Positions 53,445-62,954 of a stretch of DNA of 64,000 bases are shown here, one piece after another. Every line of letters begins with the position of its first letter. Within the stretch, counting starts at the first letter, position 1. A program made the position numbers and the translations under genes. Source of the stretch: Flavobacteriia bacterium 40-80 (GTDB lineage: Bacteria; Bacteroidota; Bacteroidia; Flavobacteriales_D; Crocinitomicaceae); assembly GCA_001899145.1 (NCBI GenBank), contig MKVF01000021.1, positions 186,001 through 250,000 on the forward strand, in the 5' to 3' direction. The notes under the pieces are model-generated. The model did not search any database and had not been told where the DNA came from. It saw only the letters and a list, made by a program, of their open reading frames with translations.

Positions 53445-55553
53445 TTATTCTTTCCATTCATAATCCATCTGGAACAGGATAAATGAGAAAATATCCGCGT
53501 TTTCCTGAATAGATGCTGCAGTTGATTTTCCCGCTCCATGTCCCGCTTTTCGGTCAATGCGAATCAGAACAGGAGCATCGCCCGCCTGATCTGCTTGTAA
53601 TTCAGCAGCAAATTTATAGCTATGTGCAGGAACTACTCTGTCATCGTGGTCGCCTGTTGTAACAAGTGTCGCCGGATATTTTACACCTTTTTTCAGAGCG
53701 TGAAGCGGTGAGTATTTACGAAGGTATTCAAACATTTCGGGAGAATCCTCTGCTGTCCCGTAATCATATGCCCAGCCTGCTCCTGCAGTGAATTTGTTAT
53801 AACGAAGCATATCCAGGACTCCCACCTGAGGAATCGCTGCTTTAAACAGATCAGGACGTTGTGTCATACAGGCACCGACCAGCAATCCGCCATTAGAACC
53901 GCCTCTGATCGCCAGGTAACTTTTTGAAGTGTAATTTTTCTCTATCAGGTACTCTGCTGCTGCTATGAAGTCATTGAAAACATTTTGTTTTTTCAGCTTT
54001 GTCCCGTCATCGTGCCATTTTTTTCCATATTCGCCTCCTCCGCGCAGATTCGCCACCGCGTAAATTCCTCCTAATTCCAGCCATGCTGCAGTTGTTACGC
54101 TGAAAGAAGGTGTAAGGCTGATATTAAATCCTCCGTAGCCGTACAGGATCGTTGGATTTTGCCCGTTCAGATTTGTGCCTTTTTTGTAGGTGATAATCAT
54201 CGGGATCATCTTTCCGTCCCTGGAAGGATAAAATACTTGTTTGGACTCGTATAAATCAGGATTGAAATTTACTACCGGACGGCGGTAAACCAGTGATTTG
54301 TTTTTTTCAAGGTCATATTTATAAATCGTCGGCGGAGTAACGTAATTGGTAAATGTGAAATACAGCTCCTTGTCCTCATCTTCTCCTGAAAAACCGAAAA
54401 TACTTCCGATCCCCGGTAATTCAATGTCTCTTAGAAAAGTGCCTTTCGGATCGTATTGTTTTACAAGAGCGATAGCGTCTTTCATATAGTGCGCGAAAAT
54501 GTATTTCCCGCCGGTTGTTACGTTCAGAACGTTATCTGTTTCCGGAATCAGCTCTTTCCAGTCTTTTAGTGCCGGAGCGGAAACAGAAGCTGTCATCACG
54601 CGTTTATTCTTTGCGTTGTAGTTCGTGATGATATAGAATTTATCATTATCCGAATGGAAAATTTCCGCGTCAATATCAAATCCCTCATTTAGCTGTGTAA
54701 TCTTCCCTGATTTCAGGTCTTTTACATATAACTCATTCCCGGAAGTCGCGTTTGCAGTGGAAATGACCAGAAATTTCTGGTCATCCGTTACGGTTCCGCC
54801 CACATAACGGCGTTTGATATCTCCTCCGAAGACCAGCTCGTCCGATTTTTGAGGAGTATTTAATTTATGGAAGTATAATTTATGCTGATCTGTTTTTGCT
54901 GAAAGCTCGCTCCCTGCCGGCTTGTCATAGCTGGAATAGTAAAATCCTTCGTTTCCTTTCCAGGAGACGCCGCTGAATTTAATATCTGTAAGGACATCTC
55001 CGATTTGTTTTTTTGTCTTTACATCTATTACTATTACTTTCCGCCAGTCACTTCCTCCTTCGGAGATGGAGTAGGCTACCAGTGAGCCGTCCTTTGTAAA
55101 GTCAAGGCTTCCTAAAGAAGTGGTTCCATCTTTTGAAAACGTATTCGGATCCAGAAAAACCTCTTCTTTTCCGTCTTTGTCGATCCGGTAAATGACACTT
55201 TGATTCTGAAGCCCGTTATTTTTTGAATAATAGGAGTAATCACCGTGCTTTACGGGACTGGAAACACGCTCATAATTCCAGATTTTCTCTAATTTTCCCC
55301 GGATTTTCTCTCTGAACGGAATCTGATCAAGGTAATAATTAGTGATTTCATTTTGCTTGTCCACCCATAAGCTGGTTTCATCGGAACGGTCATCTTCCAG
55401 CCAGCGGTACGGATCAGGAACTTTTATTCCGTGATAAACATCAGTAGTATCCACTTTTTTTGTAACAGGGTAATTGATTTTCATAGGGTTTTTCTGAGAA
55501 AAAGAAGAAACTGCCACCAACGTACAGATTCCGGATAAGATTTGTTTCAACAT
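53445..55553 (-). CDS. prolyl oligopeptidase (S9A), exported
   Basis: A 702-residue serine peptidase. Signal peptide about 1-19 (SSFSQ). The N-terminal part has VTKKVDTTDVYHGIKVPDPYRWLEDD, then the beta-propeller (about 80-420) and the alpha/beta hydrolase domain. The nucleophile is Ser553 in GGSNGG, the charge-relay Asp lies in HDDRVVP (about 638), and His672 is in AGHGAG. It cleaves after proline in short peptides, probably in the periplasm. It follows the TonB-like gene by 12 bp, so the two may be co-transcribed. Confidence 0.94.
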   Translation of the reverse strand: MLKQILSGICTLVAVSSFSQKNPMKINYPVTKKVDTTDVYHGIKVPDPYRWLEDDRSDETSLWVDKQNEITNYYLDQIPFREKIRGKLEKIWNYERVSSPVKHGDYSYYSKNNGLQNQSVIYRIDKDGKEEVFLDPNTFSKDGTTSLGSLDFTKDGSLVAYSISEGGSDWRKVIVIDVKTKKQIGDVLTDIKFSGVSWKGNEGFYYSSYDKPAGSELSAKTDQHKLYFHKLNTPQKSDELVFGGDIKRRYVGGTVTDDQKFLVISTANATSGNELYVKDLKSGKITQLNEGFDIDAEIFHSDNDKFYIITNYNAKNKRVMTASVSAPALKDWKELIPETDNVLNVTTGGKYIFAHYMKDAIALVKQYDPKGTFLRDIELPGIGSIFGFSGEDEDKELYFTFTNYVTPPTIYKYDLEKNKSLVYRRPVVNFNPDLYESKQVFYPSRDGKMIPMIITYKKGTNLNGQNPTILYGYGGFNISLTPSFSVTTAAWLELGGIYAVANLRGGGEYGKKWHDDGTKLKKQNVFNDFIAAAEYLIEKNYTSKSYLAIRGGSNGGLLVGACMTQRPDLFKAAIPQVGVLDMLRYNKFTAGAGWAYDYGTAEDSPEMFEYLRKYSPLHALKKGVKYPATLVTTGDHDDRVVPAHSYKFAAELQADQAGDAPVLIRIDRKAGHGAGKSTAASIQENADIFSFILFQMDYEWKE

Positions 55554-55564
55554 ACAATTTTGCG

Positions 55565-56512
55565 TTAAGGCATGAAAATATACGTAATAGTTCCGTCCTG
55601 GCCACTTTGAGAAGAAGCGTCAAAGCGGGACATTTTTGCGTATTTGACGGCTTGTTCCACCAGGCAGGGATTTAATTCGGAATAGGAGGAAGCCGGTGTC
55701 GCGCTGATCACCTGCCCCGTCGAATTTACTTTTATTTTAATTACTATTTCGCCGGATGCTCCTTGTTCGCAGGTGTAACCGGGATTTTTCACGTTATTGA
55801 TATCGTTGTTATGCGGCCTGCGGTTCGGAAGATAATAGGAAACCATGGTTTTCCCTTTTTTAGAAGAAGTGACCGGTTCCTGCGATCCTGATTTCGTCAG
55901 CCGTTCCTGTTGCTCCCTTTCAAATTTCTCCTTTTTCTTTTTGAGCTCTTCCCGCTGTTTCTGAATTTCCATACGCTCAGAGTTCCCGCTCGCATTTTCA
56001 AAGAGCTGCCGTTCAAAATCCCGGACTTCTTCTTCGACGGATTTGTATTTTTTTGTCGGTGTATTGTCAGAAGTGTTTTCGCGGGAATCATTTTCACGGG
56101 GATTCTCCGATTTTTTTGCTTCCTCCTGTGCTACCTGATTCTGTACATCTGCACCTTCATTGCCTTTGTAAGCAAGCGTCTGGATTTCCTTTTTCATTTT
56201 CTCTTCCTGTGGCGGAGGAAGATTGAAGATGACCTCCATCGTGTCGGATTTCTCCGGATTGGTTTGTTCCACTACGTGGCTGACAAAGCTCATGCTGTCA
56301 TAGATAGTGGAAGTCAGTAGGATCGTAACGATAAGAATTCCCAGGATGGCAGAAAGTATAAGTGTCTGGTACCGTTGGATTTCATGGGCTCCGTGCTGCT
56401 TGTTCAGTGATTTGGAGGCGATGGTAGCAATATTCTTAACATCTTTTGAATTGAAATATTCATACAGCGAGATGGCTGTAATCAGAATTAAAAAAATTAC
56501 TACAAACGTCAT
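55565..56512 (-). CDS. TonB-like energy transducer with a coiled-coil middle
   Basis: A 315-residue protein. Two hydrophobic segments near the N-terminus (2-19 and about 50-72: LILSAILGILIVTILLTSTI) are followed by a long charged coiled coil (about 150-205, rich in E, K and R: KQREELKKKKEKFEREQQER). The C-terminal TonB-type domain (about 240-315, EIVIKIKVNSTGQVISATPAS and VEQAVKYAKMSRFDAS) ends YIFMP. It would energise outer-membrane receptors from the inner membrane. Tandem TM segments and a lack of the Pro-rich linker set it apart from classic TonB. Confidence 0.8.
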   Translation of the reverse strand: MTFVVIFLILITAISLYEYFNSKDVKNIATIASKSLNKQHGAHEIQRYQTLILSAILGILIVTILLTSTIYDSMSFVSHVVEQTNPEKSDTMEVIFNLPPPQEEKMKKEIQTLAYKGNEGADVQNQVAQEEAKKSENPRENDSRENTSDNTPTKKYKSVEEEVRDFERQLFENASGNSERMEIQKQREELKKKKEKFEREQQERLTKSGSQEPVTSSKKGKTMVSYYLPNRRPHNNDINNVKNPGYTCEQGASGEIVIKIKVNSTGQVISATPASSYSELNPCLVEQAVKYAKMSRFDASSQSGQDGTITYIFMP

Positions 56513-56582
56513 AGTCTTATCTGAAATGTCAATTAAAGATAACGTCGAAACGCAGCTTTATGACATTAAAATACGTTAAAAT

Positions 56583-56876
56583 TTATTTCCCCTGAAGTAC
56601 TTTAGGGATCCGGAAATAATCCGAGTCTTTCTTAGGTGCATTTTTCAATGCTTCTTCTTTTGTTATGGTAACTGCCGGAATGTCTTCTCTTAAAACATTT
56701 ATGTCATGAGACATAAACATCAGCGGCTCCACATTTTCAGTGTCAATCTCATTCAGTTTAGACATAAAATTCACTATTTTGGACATATCCTGACGGATTG
56801 CTTCCTTTTCAGAATCATTGAATTCCAATTTCGCCAGATTGGCAATATGATCTACTAAGCTGTCTGAAATTTCCAT
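56583..56876 (-). CDS. gatC: Asp-tRNA(Asn)/Glu-tRNA(Gln) amidotransferase subunit C
   Basis: A 97-residue GatC. Family segments are VDHIANLAKLEFNDSEKE, IVNFMSKLNEIDTENVEPL and a C-terminal RIPKVL. Subunit C stabilises the GatAB complex that converts Glu-tRNA(Gln) or Asp-tRNA(Asn). gatA and gatB are not in this window, a common arrangement in Bacteroidetes. The promoter is TATCTTTG at 56893-56900. Confidence 0.93.
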   Translation of the reverse strand: MEISDSLVDHIANLAKLEFNDSEKEAIRQDMSKIVNFMSKLNEIDTENVEPLMFMSHDINVLREDIPAVTITKEEALKNAPKKDSDYFRIPKVLQGK

Positions 56877-56892
56877 ACAATTTGAGTTTTTG

Positions 56893-56900
56893 CAAAGATA
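56893..56900 (-). promoter_or_regulatory. -7 box for gatC
   Basis: TATCTTTG on the minus strand, an exact match, 16 bp before the ATG at 56876. Confidence 0.6.
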
Positions 56901-56942
56901 GAAAAAAAGTGACTGGTACTTTTAGGATTTATTCCCTCTCAG

Positions 56943-56980
56943 GACAAAAAAAGAAAGTCCGGGTGCTGACACCCGGACTT
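56943..56980 (-). terminator. terminator after glutamate dehydrogenase
   Basis: An 11-bp perfect stem AAGTCCGGGTG / CACCCGGACTT with loop CTGA, followed on the minus strand by TTTCTTTTTTTG. A strong intrinsic terminator. Confidence 0.92.
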
Positions 56981-57036
56981 ATTATAAAAGAATATTTAGA
57001 ATTCTTTTTTGTATCTTTTGTTTGCTTTTTTTCTGA

Positions 57037-58317
57037 TCAAGGGAAAACTCCTCTTTCCTTATAAGCAACTTCGATTCGGGAAATGGCCTGAATGTAAGCC
57101 GCTGTTCTTAAATCACAGTTATATCTCTCAGCAGTATCTGTTACTTTTTTGAAAGAAACATCCATTTTTTTCGACAGCTTCTCGATTACATCTTCCATCT
57201 GCCAGATTTCTCCGTTTCTGTTTTGTAACCACTCGAAATAGCTGGTGATAACACCCCCTGAATTACACAAAATATCAGGAATAATATCTACACCTTTCTT
57301 TGCCAAAATAGCTTCTCCTTCCGGAGTAGTAGGACCGTTTGCTCCTTCAGCGATTACTTTTGCCTTAATGGACTCCGCATTGGAACCGTTGATCTGGTTT
57401 CCTAATGCTGCCGGAATACAGATTTCACAGTCAATTCCAAAGAACTCTGATCCGTCAAACTCGGATGCTTTAGGGTATCCGGCCACGCCGCCATTGTTCA
57501 TTTGAGTATAAGCTAACAATTCGAAAGCATCAATACCATTTTCATTATAAATTGTTCCTGTATGATCCTGAACAGCTACCATAATTCCTCCTTCTTCCTG
57601 TAAGAATCGTGCTGCCCACTGACCGACATTACCATATCCCTGAACAATGAACTTTTTGCCTTTTAAAGAAGTATTTCTCCATTTTGCCCAGTTTCTCAGT
57701 GTGGAAACAACACCAAATCCTGTTGCTCTGTCTCGTCCTTCGAGACCTCCGGAACCAACTGGTTTTCCTGTTACCACATGCGCAAATTTAGAACGCTCTT
57801 TCGGAGATTTCTGGCTCATGTACGTATCTGCGATCCATGCCATGATCTGAGGATTTGTATTTACGTCCGGTGCAGGAATGTCATAATCAGGACCGATATT
57901 GTCACCCAGCGCATACGTGAAACGGCGCGTAATACGCTCTAATTCAGAAGCAGAATACTTTTTAGGATCCAGCTGGATTCCTCCTTTACCTCCACCATAA
58001 GGCAATCCCGCAAGGGAACATTTCCACGTCATCCAGATCGCCAGTGCTTTCGCATCGTCCAGATCAACAGTAGGGTGATAGCGTAAACCTCCTTTATAAG
58101 GTCCTAACGCACTGTTGTGCTGAACGCGGTAACCTGTAAAAATTTCCACGGAACCATCGTCCATTTTTACCGGGAAGTGTACTACGATTTCATTATTAGT
58201 ATTTGATAAAATCTTACGGATATTTTTATCCAGGTTCATTTTATCAGCGGCTGCTTCAAATTGTGCTTTCACACTCTCAAGCATGCTGGCTTTTTTCTTT
58301 TCTTCGGTAGCCATCAT
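57037..58317 (-). CDS. gdhA: glutamate dehydrogenase
   Basis: A 426-residue hexameric-type Glu/Leu/Phe/Val dehydrogenase interconverting glutamate and 2-oxoglutarate plus ammonia. The substrate-binding motif has YKGGLRYHP, the catalytic Lys lies in LPYGGGKGGI, the Rossmann glycine motif is VQGYGNVGQWA, and the tail is NSGGVITSYFEWLQNR. The start at 58317/58314 (MMATEEKKK) is chosen because a TATATTTG promoter box lies upstream at 58379-58386, inside the longer open frame. Its product feeds SucAB. Confidence 0.95.
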   Translation of the reverse strand: MMATEEKKKASMLESVKAQFEAAADKMNLDKNIRKILSNTNNEIVVHFPVKMDDGSVEIFTGYRVQHNSALGPYKGGLRYHPTVDLDDAKALAIWMTWKCSLAGLPYGGGKGGIQLDPKKYSASELERITRRFTYALGDNIGPDYDIPAPDVNTNPQIMAWIADTYMSQKSPKERSKFAHVVTGKPVGSGGLEGRDRATGFGVVSTLRNWAKWRNTSLKGKKFIVQGYGNVGQWAARFLQEEGGIMVAVQDHTGTIYNENGIDAFELLAYTQMNNGGVAGYPKASEFDGSEFFGIDCEICIPAALGNQINGSNAESIKAKVIAEGANGPTTPEGEAILAKKGVDIIPDILCNSGGVITSYFEWLQNRNGEIWQMEDVIEKLSKKMDVSFKKVTDTAERYNCDLRTAAYIQAISRIEVAYKERGVFP

Positions 58318-58378
58318 AAATTTACTTTTATTGCTACTAGAGCTCTTGTTTATAACTGTGAATAAATAACTAACGCAA

Positions 58379-58386
58379 CAAATATA
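58379..58386 (-). promoter_or_regulatory. -7 box for gdhA
   Basis: TATATTTG on the minus strand, an exact TAnnTTTG match, about 60 bp before the ATG at 58317. Confidence 0.55.
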
Positions 58387-58500
58387 ATAATTCAAGCTAT
58401 TCGCAATTATTTTCGGTGTTAAAATCTCATAGGGGAATCTCTTTTCTTTAATAAGGGGCTGATTTAAAAGTGTTTTTATTGTAATATCTGTCAGGAGTAT

Positions 58501-58880
58501 GGTACGCGGATGACACAGATTTGATATGATTTGTTATTCGATATTTATTTCTCTCGAAATCCTTGTTAATCCGCTTTATCAGCGTTCTATTTTAAGTGGT
58601 GTTATGTATAGGGTGCGCAGGACCTGTTCCGATTTATCGGAATGACACGGATCTGATATGATTTTTTTTCGATATTTATTTGTTTCAAATCTGTGTCAAT
58701 CCGCTCTATCTGCGTTATCAGCGTTCCATTAAGTGATGTTTTTTTATAGTACGCAGAATCCGCTAATTTTATATGATTTGCTTTTTCCTTAGCATCCGTG
58801 TTAATCCGCTCTATCTGTGTTATCAGCGTCCTATTTAAATACTGTTATGTTAATAGGAGGATGACGCAGATTGATATGGT
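58501..58880. repeat. tandem interspersed-repeat array, three copies plus a fragment
   Basis: Copies at about 58501-58610, 58611-58748 and 58749-58855, then a fragment at 58856-58880. Each unit starts with a GCGGATGACACAG-like block and TTGATATGATTTG. A T/A-rich middle follows, and the unit ends with GTGTTAATCCGCTCTATC and TCAGCGTTCTATT. The two ends are partly complementary (gacacagattt against aaatctgtgtc), so each unit can fold. Copy 2 carries an extra block with the palindrome TCCGATTTATCGGA. There is no ORF. It fills the gap between gdhA and kbl. Confidence 0.8.
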
Positions 58881-58960
58881 TGCAGGAACGTTGATATTCC
58901 TGTCTTTTCCCACGTCATTTTTTATCGCTATTTTTACCGCGTTTGACCAAACGAAAATTT

Positions 58961-60151
58961 ATGTACGGAAAAATTAAAAATCATCTTACCAGTGAATTAA
59001 AAGCATTGGAAGACGGAGGAATTTATAAAAGAGAGCGTATAATAGTTACTCCTCAGGGAGCGAAAGTTAAAGTGGATTCCGGTAAGGAAGTGATTATTAT
59101 GTGCGCAAACAACTATCTGGGCTTATCGTCTCATCCGGAAGTTATAAAAGGAGCGAAGGAAGCGCTGGATACACATGGTTATGGAATGTCCTCTGTCCGT
59201 TTTATCTGCGGGACTCAGGATATTCATAAGACACTGGAGCGAAAAATCGCCGAATTCTACGGAACAGAAGATACGATTCTTTATGCAGCTGCTTTTGACG
59301 CGAATGGCGGTGTTTTTGAACCGTTATTTACAGAAGAAGATGCTATCATTTCGGACGAGCTAAACCATGCTTCTATCATTGACGGCATCCGTCTGTGCAA
59401 AGCGCAGCGTTACCGTTACAAACATTCCGATATGAACGACCTGGAAGAGCAATTGAAAAAAGCGCAGGCGCAACGTTTCAGAATCATTGTAACGGATGGC
59501 GTTTTCTCTATGGATGGCGATATCGCTAAAATGAATGAAATAGTTGCTTTAGCGGAAAAATACGATGCGTTGGTGATGTCTGACGAATGCCATTCTGCCG
59601 GTTTTATCGGTAAAACAGGGCGCGGTGTCCCGGAATATTACGGCGTTCAGGGAAAGGTAGATATTATTACAGGAACTTTAGGAAAAGCGTTGGGTGGTGC
59701 AATGGGTGGCTACACGACCGGTCCGAAGGAAATCATCGATATGCTGCGGCAAAAGTCCCGTCCGTATTTGTTCTCCAATTCACTTTCTCCTGCAATTGTC
59801 GGGGCTTCTATCAAAGTTTTTGATCTGCTGAGCGCAACAACGGAGCTGAGAGATAAGCTGGAGGCGAATACAAAATACTTCAAAGATAAGATCATCGCTG
59901 CCGGTTTCGATATCAAGCCTGGCGATTCTCCGATCGTTCCGATTATGTTGTATGATGCGGCGCTTTCTCAGAAATTTGCAGACAGGCTGCTGGAAGAAGG
60001 CGTGTATGCGATCGGATTTTTCTATCCTGTAGTAGCGAAAGGGCAGGCACGCATTCGGACACAAATATCTGCGGCACACAGCCTTGAGGATCTGGATAAA
60101 GCGGCGAATGCGTTTATTCAGGTTGGAAAAGAATTAGGTGTAATAAAATAA
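58961..60151 (+). CDS. kbl: 2-amino-3-ketobutyrate CoA ligase (glycine C-acetyltransferase)
   Basis: A 396-residue PLP enzyme cleaving 2-amino-3-oxobutyrate with CoA to glycine and acetyl-CoA, in threonine breakdown. Family segments are [33 protein letters not shown] and the PLP Lys242 in [11 protein letters not shown] (Lys244 in E. coli). The ATG at 58961 is chosen because an earlier TTG (58943) adds only six residues. No tdh lies next to it. With gcvP it could channel threonine carbon through glycine. The repeat array lies just upstream. Confidence 0.95.
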   Translation: MYGKIKNHLTSELKALEDGGIYKRERIIVTPQGAKVKVDSGKEVIIMCANNYLGLSSHPEVIKGAKEALDTHGYGMSSVRFICGTQDIHKTLERKIAEFYGTEDTILYAAAFDANGGVFEPLFTEEDAIISDELNHASIIDGIRLCKAQRYRYKHSDMNDLEEQLKKAQAQRFRIIVTDGVFSMDGDIAKMNEIVALAEKYDALVMSDECHSAGFIGKTGRGVPEYYGVQGKVDIITGTLGKALGGAMGGYTTGPKEIIDMLRQKSRPYLFSNSLSPAIVGASIKVFDLLSATTELRDKLEANTKYFKDKIIAAGFDIKPGDSPIVPIMLYDAALSQKFADRLLEEGVYAIGFFYPVVAKGQARIRTQISAAHSLEDLDKAANAFIQVGKELGVIK

Positions 60152-60172
60152 TCAACTTGTTATAATTTCGAT

Positions 60173-60203
60173 AAATCCCGGAGAAAAACCGGGATTTTTT
60201 TCT
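60173..60203 (+). terminator. terminator after kbl
   Basis: AAATCCCGG / CCGGGATTT (9 bp, 7-base loop) followed by TTTTTCTTTCC. Strong. Confidence 0.9.
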
Positions 60204-60265
60204 TTCCTCATAAACAACATACAAAAGTTGATTAATTTTAGACTTATTATTCGAAAAGTGCCAAC

Positions 60266-60964
60266 GTGAAAAGAATTTATCTGGTAGAAGACGAACAGAA
60301 TTTAGCGGACATTATCCGCCTGAATTTAGAAATGGAAGGCTTTTTTGTTGAACATGTCTCTAAAGGATCGGTTGCTTTCAGTAATGCTCCGAAAATTGAC
60401 GAATACGACCTGGTTATTTTGGATGTAATGCTTCCCGAAGTTTCCGGGATTACTATATGCAAGGAAATCCGTAAATATTCTAATATTCCGGTATTGTTTC
60501 TTTCTGCAAAGGGAACTACACAGGACCGCATCACAGGATTAAAAACCGGGGGAAATGACTATCTTCCGAAACCTTTTGACTTAGAAGAGCTTTTACTTAA
60601 AGTGCAGATTCTGCTCAATGGAGTGGATGCTGCAAAACAAGAAACGGAAAGAGAAAATTATACCATTAATAATCGTCAGATCAATTTTTTAACCTTTGAG
60701 ATAACGGATTTATCAACGAATAAGAAACAAACGCTTTCCAAACGGGAAATTGAGCTTTTAAAGCTGTTCATCGGGAATAAGGACCGTGTGGTTTCCCGTG
60801 ATGAAATACTTTCCAAGTTCTGGGATGCCAGCCAATACCCGACGGCAAGAACAATCGATAATTATATTCTTACGTTCCGGAAAATTTTCGAAACCGACCC
60901 TAAACAACCACAGCACTTTTTCAGTATCCGAAGTGTAGGTTACAGATTTACAGATGGAAAATAA
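60266..60964 (+). CDS. OmpR/PhoB-type response regulator without a partner kinase
   Basis: A 232-residue regulator starting at GTG. Receiver domain: acidic pocket Glu8/Asp9, phosphoacceptor Asp53 (VILDVMLPEV), conserved Lys102 (LPKPF). The C-terminal winged-helix domain (about 132-232) has LSKREIELLKLFIGNKDRVV and the RTIDNYILTFRKIFE recognition helix. No histidine kinase is next to it. The 3' end overlaps the deaminase gene by 11 bp, so they are translated from one message. The input signal is unknown. Confidence 0.92.
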   Translation: MKRIYLVEDEQNLADIIRLNLEMEGFFVEHVSKGSVAFSNAPKIDEYDLVILDVMLPEVSGITICKEIRKYSNIPVLFLSAKGTTQDRITGLKTGGNDYLPKPFDLEELLLKVQILLNGVDAAKQETERENYTINNRQINFLTFEITDLSTNKKQTLSKREIELLKLFIGNKDRVVSRDEILSKFWDASQYPTARTIDNYILTFRKIFETDPKQPQHFFSIRSVGYRFTDGK

Positions 60965-61394
60965 AACAGAAAAACAATACAGATATGATTCCGCCTACCT
61001 TCGTATGGCAAAGGAATGGGCGCAACTCTCTTACTGCCGGCGGAAAAAAGTGGGCGCGATTATTGTGAAAGACGGGATGATCATCTCAGACGGTTATAAC
61101 GGAACACCTGCGGGTTTTGACAACTGTTGTGAAGATGAAAGCGGAGAAACACACTGGTACGTATTACATGCGGAAGCCAATGCTATCCTGAAAGTCGCAA
61201 AATCCACCAATAATTGTGTGGGCGCAACGCTTTATCTTACACTTTCTCCGTGCAAAGATTGCAGCAAGCTGATCCTTCAGGCAGGAATTACACGCCTGGT
61301 ATTTATCGGTTCCTACAAAGACACTGCAGGAATTGACTTTTTAAAAGATGCAGGTGTGGATGTATTACAAATTGAAGATATTTCGAATGAATAA
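60954..61394 (+). CDS. dCMP/cytidine deaminase family protein (ComEB-like)
   Basis: A 146-residue zinc deaminase. The zinc ligands are His72 (with catalytic Glu74) in LHAEANAIL and Cys100/Cys103 in PCKDCSK; GYNGTPAGFDNC is typical of the dCMP deaminase group. It would convert dCMP to dUMP for thymidylate synthesis. It overlaps the response-regulator gene by 11 bp and the S41 protease gene by 8 bp, making a tightly packed operon. Confidence 0.92.
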   Translation: MENKTEKQYRYDSAYLRMAKEWAQLSYCRRKKVGAIIVKDGMIISDGYNGTPAGFDNCCEDESGETHWYVLHAEANAILKVAKSTNNCVGATLYLTLSPCKDCSKLILQAGITRLVFIGSYKDTAGIDFLKDAGVDVLQIEDISNE

Positions 61395-62952
61395 ATTAAA
61401 GCTTTTATATCCGTTCCTTTTAACTGTTTTTCTCGCAGGCGGAATTTACATCGGTTATCGTATTTCCCCGGGATTTGAAAATACTAAAGGTGCGCACAAT
61501 TACAATAAGATCAGAGATATTATTGAGATTCTGGACAAGAACTACGTGGATACGCTGAATGCCGATGAGCTGTTCGAATCTACGATTGAAGAGCTTTTGC
61601 ATAAGCTGGATCCGCACAGCGCTTATATTCCGAAAGAAGACCTGCTGGCATCGAAAGAGCGAATGGAAGGAGTGTTCGGAGGAATCGGCGTGCGCTTTTT
61701 CCTGTTAAGAGATACCATTTCAATTACAAATGTTGTGCAGGGCTCTCCTTCAATGAAGGCAGGCCTGCTGGCCGGTGACCAGATTATAAAGATCGAAGGA
61801 AAGCCCGTTGCAGGTCAAAAGCTGTCGAATGATGAAATCATGAAAAGGCTCAAAGGGCAGCCGAATACGATTGTTAATGTCACTATTCTGAGAAACGGAA
61901 AACAAATCGCGAAGAAAATCATACGGAACTTGATTCCTTATCATTCTGTTTCTGCAAGTTATATGCTCGAAAACGGTATCGGGTATGTGAAAATAGATGA
62001 GTTTTCAAGAACAACCGCAGATGAATTTAAGGATGCTGTAGCGCATCTTCAGGCACTTGGAATGAAAAAAATTGTTCTCGACCTTAGAAATAACGGAGGA
62101 GGAGTGCTGGAAAGCGCAGTACGGATTGTGGATGAATTTCTGCCAAACAGAAAGCTTATTGTTACTACAAAAGGTAAGAACTTTCCGAAAGACGAAACTT
62201 TTTCGACTTCTTTCGGAGAGCTTGAAAATACGCCGGTAGTGGTCATTATTAACGAAAGTTCCGCTTCCGCAAGTGAGATCGTTGCCGGTGCCTTGCAGGA
62301 TCAGGATCGTGCAGTTATTGTGGGAAGACGTTCTTTCGGAAAAGGGCTGGTGCAGCAGGATATCCCGCTGAATGACGGGAGCAATCTCCGTCTGGTTGTT
62401 GCAAGATATTACACACCGACAGGAAGGTGCATCCAGAAGCCGTATTCTGAGAAATACGAAGATTACATGAAAGAATATTACGATCGGTACGAAAGCGGCG
62501 AATTGTACAGTATGGACTCTGTGAAAATTGCTGATTCACTGAAATATTACACACCGAAAGGAAAGGTAGTTTACGGCGGCGGCGGGATCTATCCGGATGT
62601 TTTCATACCGCTGGACAGCATGGCTAATTCGTGGTTCGTTGCAGAAATATACTATAAAGGTGTTTTTCAGGCGTTCGCTTTTGATTATGTTCGGAACAAA
62701 CGGACAAAATGGTCATCGATGTACGAATATAAAAGGAATTTCATAGTCAGTGACCAGCTTATCAACGAGTTTTATAGTTACCTTGACAAAAATTACAACA
62801 TTGTCCGTGATCCGAAGCAGGATGTGAAGCGTTTAAAAGAAATCCTGAAAGCGGAGATCGCCCGCCAGCTTTGGGAAGAAAATGCTTATTATTATATGAA
62901 TTACGAGCTGGATAAAGAAGTTAAAAAATCAATTGAAATTCTTTCGAAATAA
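61387..62952 (+). CDS. S41 family C-terminal-processing peptidase (CtpA-like)
   Basis: A 521-residue tail-specific protease. An N-terminal hydrophobic anchor (about 6-24) is followed by a PDZ domain (about 75-170, with GVFGGIGVRFFLLRD and PSMKAGLLAGDQIIKI). The S41 catalytic domain has the Ser/Lys dyad Ser292 (ESSASASEI) and Lys319 (RSFGKGLVQQ). A long C-terminal extension (about 400-521) is typical of Bacteroidetes S41A. It acts in the periplasm on protein C-termini. The ATG at 61387 overlaps the deaminase stop by 8 bp. deoC follows after 2 bp. Confidence 0.93.
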   Translation: MNKLKLLYPFLLTVFLAGGIYIGYRISPGFENTKGAHNYNKIRDIIEILDKNYVDTLNADELFESTIEELLHKLDPHSAYIPKEDLLASKERMEGVFGGIGVRFFLLRDTISITNVVQGSPSMKAGLLAGDQIIKIEGKPVAGQKLSNDEIMKRLKGQPNTIVNVTILRNGKQIAKKIIRNLIPYHSVSASYMLENGIGYVKIDEFSRTTADEFKDAVAHLQALGMKKIVLDLRNNGGGVLESAVRIVDEFLPNRKLIVTTKGKNFPKDETFSTSFGELENTPVVVIINESSASASEIVAGALQDQDRAVIVGRRSFGKGLVQQDIPLNDGSNLRLVVARYYTPTGRCIQKPYSEKYEDYMKEYYDRYESGELYSMDSVKIADSLKYYTPKGKVVYGGGGIYPDVFIPLDSMANSWFVAEIYYKGVFQAFAFDYVRNKRTKWSSMYEYKRNFIVSDQLINEFYSYLDKNYNIVRDPKQDVKRLKEILKAEIARQLWEENAYYYMNYELDKEVKKSIEILSK

Positions 62953-62954
62953 CT

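Noticed and set aside
58318-58395. Longer start for glutamate dehydrogenase (to 58395)
   Set aside because: The -7 box lies inside this extension, and the extra residues are hydrophobic and unlike the family N-terminus.
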